NCBI GenBank assembly: GCA_963589425.1
Contig: CAVAKZ010000059.1
Coordinates: 1-11,055 of the forward strand
DNA: 11,055 nucleotides
Source: CAKRJP01 sp963589425
GTDB taxonomy: Bacteria > Bacillota > Clostridia > Lachnospirales > Lachnospiraceae
Reading direction: 5' to 3'
In this document: piece after piece, positions 5,910 through 11,055 of the stretch
Layout: every line of letters begins with the position of its first letter
Position numbering within the stretch: the stretch's first letter is position 1
Notes under the pieces: generated by a model
What the model was told of the DNA's origin: nothing
Database searches by the model: none
What the model saw: only the letters and a program-made list of their open reading frames with translations
Translations under genes and position numbers: made by a program

Positions 5910-6980
5910 ATGAAGATATTAAAAAATCTTTTTATTACTTTTCTCTTTTTAGCACTAGCCACTATCTTCTGTTTCTTATTGCGGCCTCTTAATACCACTG
6001 ATACCTATGTTCCTTTAATCTACGTACTGGCGGTGCTGTGCATCTCCCGTTTTACCACAGGATATAGCTACGGCGTAGGAGCCTCTGTAATTGCAGTAGT
6101 TGGAGTAAATTATATTTTCACTTATCCCTACTTTCAAGTAGACTTCACGCTTACCGGTTATCCCTTGACCTTTCTGGTAATGCTGGCAGTATCTATTTTC
6201 ATCAGCGCCCTTACTACCCAGATCAAACATCAAGAGCAAATACGTCTGGATGTGGAAAGAGAAAAAATGCGTGCCAACCTATTACGAGCCGTGTCCCACG
6301 ATATCCGCACTCCTCTCACTTCCATTGCCGGCTCTGCGGCAGGAATCATCGAAAATCGGGATAAACTTACAGAGCAGCAAAAATTGGAGCTTTTAGAAAA
6401 CATCCGAGAGGAAGCCCAGTGGATGGTTCGCATGGTAGAAAATCTTCTTTCAATCACAAGATTTAATAGTGGAGAGGCTCAGATCAATACCATAGATGAA
6501 GTAGCCGAAGATGTGATCAGCAGCGCTGTTGTCAAGTTTTCCAAGCGTTTTCCCGCCCCTAAAGTCACAGTAGATATCCCGGAAGAAGTCTTGCTAGTCC
6601 CTATGGACGCCACCTTAATCGAGCAGGTGATTATTAATCTTTTAGAAAATGCAGTCCTTCACGGAAAAAGCACCAGTGAAATTTCTGTACAACTAACTTC
6701 CACTGCCTTTCTGGCTGTATTCTTTATCGAGGACAACGGCCAGGGTATTGACCCTAAGGTGCTTCCTCATATTTTTGAAGGCAATATAACTTCCACAGAC
6801 CAGGAGAATTCTGACAACAAACGCAACATGGGAATCGGCCTTTCTGTCTGCAGAGAGATTGTCACAGCCCACCACGGAACCATGAAAGCCGAAAACCGGG
6901 AAGAAGGGGGCGCCCGATTTATTTTCACCCTCCCCCTAAGAAAAGATCAAGCAAGAAAGGATCAATACCATGGAGATTAG
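5910..6980 (+). CDS. KdpD-like sensor histidine kinase, short form with DUF4118 membrane sensor
   Basis: This 356-residue inner-membrane kinase has four close-packed membrane segments (about 8-26, 34-50, 53-72, 84-103) of the DUF4118 type found in KdpD. They include TTGYSYGVGASVIAVVGVNYIFT (49-71). A short coiled linker leads to a HisKA domain with the phospho-acceptor H130 in VSHDIRTPL, then a HATPase domain with the N box LLENAVLH (244-251), G1 DNGQGI (275-280) and G2 MGIGLS (307-312). It lacks the N-terminal KdpD and USP-like cytoplasmic domains of full KdpD, which is about 900 residues. The ATG at 5910 is preceded by GGAAGGACAGGA. It overlaps the response regulator gene by 11 bases, so the two are translationally coupled. 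The signal sensed is unknown; K+, turgor or envelope state are guesses from the domain. No kdpFABC genes are nearby. Confidence 0.93.
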   Translation: MKILKNLFITFLFLALATIFCFLLRPLNTTDTYVPLIYVLAVLCISRFTTGYSYGVGASVIAVVGVNYIFTYPYFQVDFTLTGYPLTFLVMLAVSIFISALTTQIKHQEQIRLDVEREKMRANLLRAVSHDIRTPLTSIAGSAAGIIENRDKLTEQQKLELLENIREEAQWMVRMVENLLSITRFNSGEAQINTIDEVAEDVISSAVVKFSKRFPAPKVTVDIPEEVLLVPMDATLIEQVIINLLENAVLHGKSTSEISVQLTSTAFLAVFFIEDNGQGIDPKVLPHIFEGNITSTDQENSDNKRNMGIGLSVCREIVTAHHGTMKAENREEGGARFIFTLPLRKDQARKDQYHGD

Positions 6981-7680
6981 AGATCGCGTATTAATCGTAG
7001 AAGATGATAAAAATATCAGCAAATTTATCGAAACAATTCTGGAGGCTAATAATTATGAAGTTATGACCGCCTCCACAGGAAAGGATGCTTATCGTCTGGT
7101 AAGTTCCCGCTGCCCGGATGTTGTACTTTTAGATTTAGGCCTACCTGATATAGACGGCATGAAGCTTTTGAAAGATCTACGCTCTTGGTCTGCTATGCCT
7201 GTCATTGTAGTATCTGCCAGAACCCATGAAAAAGATAAGGTGGAAGCCCTAGATGCCGGAGCCGACGATTATGTCAGCAAGCCCTTTGGCACTTCAGAGC
7301 TTCTAGCAAGAATCCGCACTGCCGTACGCCACTATCGAGGCACCAGCAATTACCACAGTGAAAAACAAACTCTGTCCTTCGCAAACGGCACCCTTGTAAT
7401 TGATTATGACAAGCACCGGGTCTTTATAGGTGATAAAGATGCTAATCTTACCCAAAATGAATTTCGGCTAGTCAGTCTTTTGGGACGGTATTCCGGCAAG
7501 GTTTTAACCTATGATTTTATGATGAAGGAAATCTGGGGGCCTAATGTCACCGGCGATAACCGAATTCTTAGAGTAAACATGGCAAATATTCGAAGAAAAA
7601 TCGAACCCAACCCTGGAAAGCCCCAATTCATCTTTACTGAGGTCGGTGTAGGCTATCGAATATTAGAAGCCGATGCCTAG
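6970..7680 (+). CDS. OmpR/KdpE-family response regulator
   Basis: The 236-residue protein has a receiver domain (about 5-120) with the acidic pocket E11-D12-D13, phospho-acceptor D55 in VVLLDLGLPD, S82 in the switch position and K104 in the conserved KPF. A winged-helix DNA-binding domain follows (about 133-233), with TQNEFRLVSLLGRYSGKVLT (161-180) and the C-terminal EVGVGYRI hairpin typical of OmpR/PhoB regulators. GTP- or sigma-54-type modules are absent. The ATG at 6970 lies inside the kinase gene, with AAAGGAT in front, so both proteins should be made together. It is the evident partner of the upstream kinase. The repeated CTTAAG at the symporter promoter 120 bases downstream is a candidate target. 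No clear terminator follows the stop, so read-through into the symporter gene is possible. Confidence 0.95.
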   Translation: MEIRDRVLIVEDDKNISKFIETILEANNYEVMTASTGKDAYRLVSSRCPDVVLLDLGLPDIDGMKLLKDLRSWSAMPVIVVSARTHEKDKVEALDAGADDYVSKPFGTSELLARIRTAVRHYRGTSNYHSEKQTLSFANGTLVIDYDKHRVFIGDKDANLTQNEFRLVSLLGRYSGKVLTYDFMMKEIWGPNVTGDNRILRVNMANIRRKIEPNPGKPQFIFTEVGVGYRILEADA

Positions 7681-7784
7681 GCCGGGAAATTTTTTTACAT
7701 CTATACTCTCACATAACTTTCTTTAATTGTTCATATCTTTTGCAAAGAATTTGTTTATTTCCAGACTAAGTTCTGTAAATATTG

Positions 7785-7813
7785 TTGATTTTTTATCATT
7801 CTTAAGGTAAACT
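7785..7813 (+). promoter_or_regulatory. Promoter of the AGCS symporter
   Basis: TTGATT (7785-7790) and TAAACT (7808-7813) are 17 bases apart, 4 of 6 matches to consensus for each. The predicted start near 7820 leaves a leader of about 28 bases before the ATG, room for little beyond the ribosome site. It overlaps the CTTAAG repeat described separately. Confidence 0.5.
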
Positions 7814-7819
7814 TAAGAA
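7799..7819. promoter_or_regulatory. Repeated CTTAAG operator-like site overlapping the symporter -10
   Basis: TTCTTAAG (7799-7806) and CTTAAGAA (7812-7819) form a perfect 8-bp inverted repeat with a 5-base spacer. Because CTTAAG is itself palindromic, the site is also a direct repeat with an 11-bp period, the arrangement many OmpR/PhoB-type regulators use. It covers the -10 box, so binding would be expected to repress. One further CTTAAG lies at 5844-5849 upstream of the kinase gene. Assigning it to the neighbouring regulator is inference. Confidence 0.5.
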
Positions 7820-7847
7820 GTCGATTATAGGATATGGAGGGAAAAAT

Positions 7848-9344
7848 ATGTTAGACGCAATCAACAACATTGTCAACTTTCTAAATGGTTACATTTGGAG
7901 TGTTGCTATGCTGGTTCTCATTGTAGGTAGTGGAGTATATTTAACTATCCGCTTACATGCTTTCCAGTTTGTTCACTTCAAAGATATGTGGAGTCGAATT
8001 ATTGATAAGCAGGATTCTGATTCCGGTATTTCATCATTTGGTTCATTCTGTACCACCATGGCCATGCGTGTAGGTACCGGTAACGTAGCCGGTGTTGCCG
8101 TTGCCATCTTCAACGGAGGTCCAGGTGCACTTTTCTGGATGATTGTTGCAGGTATGACCAACTCTGCAGTATGTTTTGCAGAATGTACACTTGCAGTTCT
8201 CTATAAGACCCGTATTGACGGAGAGTACCGAGGCGGCGGTGCTTACTGTGCAGAGCGTGGACTTGGATGGAAGAAGTATGGTGCATTCATGGCCGGTGTG
8301 CTTATGATTGGTACTTCGGTATTTATGCCGGCCGCTGCTACATTTACAATCTGTGATGGTTTTCACAACGCACTAAACATTCCACTTTGGGTAAGTGCTT
8401 TAGTAATTGCTATTATCCTTGGTATAGTAGTTATCGGTGGTGTAAAACGTATCAGCAAGATTGCTGAGCTTATCGTACCATTCATGGTTGCTGTTTATTT
8501 GATCGCAGCAGTTATTATTATTGTTGTAAATATCACAAAGATTCCTGATCTTGTAGTGACCGTAGTTTCTTCTGCATTTAACAGAAACTCAGTATTCGGC
8601 GCAGGTCTCGGTGTGGTTATCCAGCAGGGTGTTAAGCGTGGAACCTTCTCCAGTGCCTCCGGTATGGGAGAAGCTTCTCCTACAGCTGCCGCTGCAGAGA
8701 CCAGTCACCCAGTAAAACAGGGTATGGCAAATGCTGCTGGAGTTTGGCTTGATACAGTGATCATCTGTACCGCTTCAGGACTTATGATCCTTCTTACTGA
8801 CTGCTTCCACACAGCCTCCGGATATGTTGGTTCCGGAGCTCCTGAGCTTGCAGATTTAGCAGCCGCTGGTACCAACGGAGTAATTTTCGTACAGCTTGCC
8901 TGCAGAACTGTTATGGGTGCTATTGCTCCTACATTTATCGCTATTATGTTGGCCCTCTTCTCTTTCACCTGCCTCATCAGCTACTATTACGAGGCTGAGA
9001 CAGCTGCAATGTATCTTTTCCAAGGAGATAGCAAGGTGAAGATTCGTAAGACCGTTACCTGGATTATGCGAATTGCAATGCCAATCTTAGTATTTATCTG
9101 GGGTAACATTGAATCCAGCGTAGCTTGGAACTTATCAGACTTAGCACTTGGTAGCTGTACATGGATCAACATGGTGATTGTCCTGATCCTTTCTCCAAAG
9201 GTTGTGGCAATGTATAAGGATTACGAAGACCAGATGGCTGCTAAGAAAGATCCTTACTACAACCCAGACAAGCTTTCTTGGAAGGGTGTCGACGTAGAGA
9301 TGTGGAAAGACATTAACAAGAAGTATATCGAGGCCGAGAAATAA
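7848..9344 (+). CDS. Sodium:alanine symporter (AGCS) family transporter
   Basis: The 498-residue protein of about eleven membrane segments belongs to the alanine/glycine:cation symporter family, which couples Na+ (or H+) entry to uptake of small neutral amino acids. Signatures are VGTGNVAGVAVAIFNGGPGALFWM split over 75-98, the EYRGGGAYCAERGLG loop (126-140) and the long loop 258-292 with QQGVKRGTFSSASGMGEASP and HPVKQG. Most AGCS proteins have an SNEAGMGSAP-like form in that loop; here it reads SSASGMGEASP, a clear departure that may affect substrate or ion choice. The C-terminus (about 457-498) is a charged cytoplasmic tail rich in K, D and Y. GGAGGG (7836-7841) six bases before ATG fixes the start. 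It follows the two-component operon, has its own promoter and ends at a bidirectional terminator. The family is certain, the substrate is not. Confidence 0.93.
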   Translation: MLDAINNIVNFLNGYIWSVAMLVLIVGSGVYLTIRLHAFQFVHFKDMWSRIIDKQDSDSGISSFGSFCTTMAMRVGTGNVAGVAVAIFNGGPGALFWMIVAGMTNSAVCFAECTLAVLYKTRIDGEYRGGGAYCAERGLGWKKYGAFMAGVLMIGTSVFMPAAATFTICDGFHNALNIPLWVSALVIAIILGIVVIGGVKRISKIAELIVPFMVAVYLIAAVIIIVVNITKIPDLVVTVVSSAFNRNSVFGAGLGVVIQQGVKRGTFSSASGMGEASPTAAAAETSHPVKQGMANAAGVWLDTVIICTASGLMILLTDCFHTASGYVGSGAPELADLAAAGTNGVIFVQLACRTVMGAIAPTFIAIMLALFSFTCLISYYYEAETAAMYLFQGDSKVKIRKTVTWIMRIAMPILVFIWGNIESSVAWNLSDLALGSCTWINMVIVLILSPKVVAMYKDYEDQMAAKKDPYYNPDKLSWKGVDVEMWKDINKKYIEAEK

Positions 9345-9385
9345 AACAACTTCCTGTTGTTATTAACAAAGAATGATCGACATAA

Positions 9386-9422
9386 AAAAACCGCTGTAGG
9401 AGCATTTCCTACAGCGGTTTTT
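9386..9422. terminator. Bidirectional terminator between the symporter and pyk
   Basis: A perfect 16-bp stem pairs 9386-9401 with 9407-9422 around a 5-base loop (GCATT). The core is CCGCTGTAGGA, flanked by A-run and T-run, so each strand ends in a U-tract. It lies 41 bases after the symporter stop and 14 bases beyond the pyk stop, and serves both converging genes. Confidence 0.95.
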
Positions 9423-9436
9423 GCATCTTATTTATT

Positions 9437-10870
9437 TTATAATTGGATGATTCCACCGATTACACGGTTGGTCTTTGCACCCTTTAAGTCTGGAAGAATC
9501 TCAGCACCACCTGCAATGATGATGGTATCTCCTTCTCCAACAAGTCCCTCTTCCTGAAGTTTCTCAACTTCAAACTGAATCATATCGTCAATACTCATGT
9601 CTTCTTTAATTAGTCTTGGATATACGTTAAACTCCAGGTTCATCTGTCTTACTAACCGAGAATCTCTTGTAACAGCATAGATTGGGCAAGTAGGACAGAA
9701 AGAAGAAAGAATTCCTGCAGTATCTCCTGTTCCTGTATAGGCAATGATTGCTTTTGCGTTCAAATGCATTGCGCTGGTAACAATTCCATGATATACATTG
9801 CTGCGATACTCTTTATTTTCCAAATCATAATCTCTGGCCTGGAATCTCTTCCAATAGCTGATAGACTTCTCTGTCTCTCTTGCAATATCAGACATAAGCT
9901 CTACACACTCTACCGGATATTTACCTGTAGCACTCTCACCAGACAACATAATAGCACTGGTAGCATCAAAGATGGCGTTAGAAATATCACTAACTTCCGC
10001 TCTTGTAGGTCTTGGGTTATTAATCATAGACTCTAACATCTGAGTTGCCGTAATAACAACCTTACCCTGAAGATAAGTCTTGCGGATAAATTCCTTTTGG
10101 ATCGCCGGCACTCTGGCCATTGGAATCTCCACACTAAGATCTCCACGGGCAACCATGATTCCATCAGATGCTTCCAAAATCTCATCGAAGTTATCTACAC
10201 CTTCCTGGTTCTCAATCTTAGAGATAATCTTAATCTGCTCTCCACCATTCTCCTTCAGGAGACTACGGATCTCGTTTACATCCTTAGCACTGCGGATAAA
10301 GGAAGCTGCAATATAGTCAAATCCGGCTTTCACTCCATTTACAATATCTTCTTTGTCTTTTTCTGTCATGGTAGGAAGCTTTAATTTCTTTCCAGGGATA
10401 TTAACACCCTTACGGTTAGAAAGCTTACCTCCGGAAACTACATCGCAAACAACCTTTCTGCCTTCAACAGAGGCAACTCTTACTTCCAACAAACCATCGT
10501 CAAAAAGGATTACATCTCCCGGAACTACTTCCTCCGGAAGTTCCTGGTAGCTTACTGAAAATTCTTTTTCATCTCCCAGAATATCCTCTGTAGTTAAGGT
10601 GATCTGATCTCCTTCATCAATGAAAATCTGTCCTTCCTTAAACTTGCCGATTCGAATCTCCGGTCCCTTAGTATCTAATAACAATGCTACAGGAAGTCCC
10701 AGTTCCTTACGAACCTTCTTAATTCGATTAATCTTTTCTTCCTGTTCTGCAAAACCACCGTGAGAAAAATTAATTCTCGCAGTGTTCATACCAGCCAGCA
10801 TTAACTTCTTTAACATTTCTTCACTTTCACTTGCAGGCCCAATCGTACAAATAATCTTCGTCTTACGCAT
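9437..10870 (-). CDS. pyk: Pyruvate kinase
   Basis: The 477-residue cytoplasmic enzyme transfers phosphate from phosphoenolpyruvate to ADP in the last step of glycolysis. It opens with the canonical RKTKIICTIGPAS. Key residues present are R32, N34 and S36 (ARINFSHG), D66-T67-K68 and R73 (LLDTKGPEIR), K218 and E220 (ISKIENQEG), D244 (ARGD), and T276 in ITATQMLESMI, followed by NPRPTRAEVSD and MLSGESATGKYP. The B domain spans about 70-166 and the C domain about 345-477. It lacks the extra PEP-utiliser-like C-terminal domain of Bacillus-type Pyk. Two motif variants stand out: GDLSVEIPM where GDLGVEIP is usual, and NAIFDATSAIML where an NA-DGTDA form is common. AAGGGAG (10885-10879), eight bases ahead, supports the ATG. 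It has its own promoter and shares its terminator with the symporter. Confidence 0.97.
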   Translation of the reverse strand: MRKTKIICTIGPASESEEMLKKLMLAGMNTARINFSHGGFAEQEEKINRIKKVRKELGLPVALLLDTKGPEIRIGKFKEGQIFIDEGDQITLTTEDILGDEKEFSVSYQELPEEVVPGDVILFDDGLLEVRVASVEGRKVVCDVVSGGKLSNRKGVNIPGKKLKLPTMTEKDKEDIVNGVKAGFDYIAASFIRSAKDVNEIRSLLKENGGEQIKIISKIENQEGVDNFDEILEASDGIMVARGDLSVEIPMARVPAIQKEFIRKTYLQGKVVITATQMLESMINNPRPTRAEVSDISNAIFDATSAIMLSGESATGKYPVECVELMSDIARETEKSISYWKRFQARDYDLENKEYRSNVYHGIVTSAMHLNAKAIIAYTGTGDTAGILSSFCPTCPIYAVTRDSRLVRQMNLEFNVYPRLIKEDMSIDDMIQFEVEKLQEEGLVGEGDTIIIAGGAEILPDLKGAKTNRVIGGIIQL

Positions 10871-10933
10871 TTCTCGTTCTCCCTTCTTGCCTGTTTCATC
10901 TAAAAACTTCTATTTTAAACACTTTGATACTAT

Positions 10934-10962
10934 AACATATTTTTTCGTAAAATGGGTGTTAA
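10934..10962 (-). promoter_or_regulatory. Likely pyk promoter
   Basis: On the minus strand, TTAACA (10962-10957) is followed after 17 bases by TATGTT (10939-10934), 5 of 6 and 4 of 6 consensus matches. Transcription would begin near 10927, leaving a leader of about 57 bases. A TTGACA further upstream (minus strand, about 10985-10980) lacks a matching -10 at the right distance. Confidence 0.5.
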
Positions 10963-10978
10963 TTTTTTTAATTTTATT

Positions 10979-11024
10979 CTGTCAAAAAAATTTTATGATA
11001 GTCAAAAAAAGATAACTCTGACAG
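10979..11024. repeat. Twenty-base-spaced GTCAAAAAAA repeats upstream of pyk
   Basis: GTCAAAAAAA occurs at 10981-10990 and again at 11001-11010, exactly 20 bases apart, or about two helical turns. The block is bracketed by the inverted pair CTGTCA (10979-10984) and TGACAG (11019-11024). It lies just upstream of the predicted pyk -35. A-tract curvature (UP-element-like) or an activator site are both possible. Confidence 0.4.
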
Positions 11025-11055
11025 AAAAGTTACGTTTTTTTCTTATGTCTTTTCC

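Noticed and set aside
5910..6980. Calling the kinase true KdpD.
   Set aside because: It lacks the N-terminal KdpD and USP-like domains, and there is no kdpFABC operon, so only a KdpD-like sensor can be claimed.

Overview
The window looks like ordinary chromosome from a low-GC Gram-positive anaerobe. Clostridia are likely, and a Lachnospiraceae-like member is plausible. The support is: strong AAGGAGG-type ribosome sites, intrinsic terminators with U-tracts, a TPP riboswitch in front of a lone ECF thiamine S-component (ThiT), a membrane-anchored glycerophosphodiesterase, a short KdpD-like kinase, and a clostridial-type pyruvate kinase. The taxonomic call is inference. I see no phage, transposase, CRISPR array, rRNA or tRNA.

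Layout. Bases 1-261 are the last 86 codons of an MgtE-type magnesium transporter, closed by a terminator. After a 380-base gap holding a near-consensus promoter and a leader hairpin comes a TauE/SafE-family permease (642-1541, +). It converges, through a shared bidirectional terminator, on a minus-strand pair: a membrane-bound glycerophosphodiester phosphodiesterase (4414-2540) followed 43 bases later by an EamA/DMT exporter (2496-1612), probably one operon. The phosphodiesterase promoter diverges from a second promoter that drives a TPP riboswitch and thiT (4694-5359, +).

Between thiT and the next operon lies a compact unit: a three-helix RNA leader whose outer helix covers the Shine-Dalgarno, a 45-residue membrane protein (5565-5702), and an intrinsic terminator. 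Next is an overlapping two-component pair (kinase 5910-6980, regulator 6970-7680). The kinase has a KdpD-type DUF4118 membrane sensor without KdpD's N-terminal cytoplasmic domains, and no kdpFABC genes are present. A sodium:alanine-type (AGCS) symporter follows at 7848-9344. Its promoter carries a repeated CTTAAG with an 11-bp period across the -10, a plausible site for the neighbouring regulator. The symporter converges on pyruvate kinase (10870-9437, -) through another bidirectional terminator.

Overall this is transport and regulation (Mg2+, organic anion or sulfur compound, thiamine, amino acid/Na+) beside one core glycolytic gene. The most interesting part is 5486-5787, the structured leader plus small membrane protein. 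Next is the inferred kinase/regulator-to-symporter circuit. No large undescribed system is visible.
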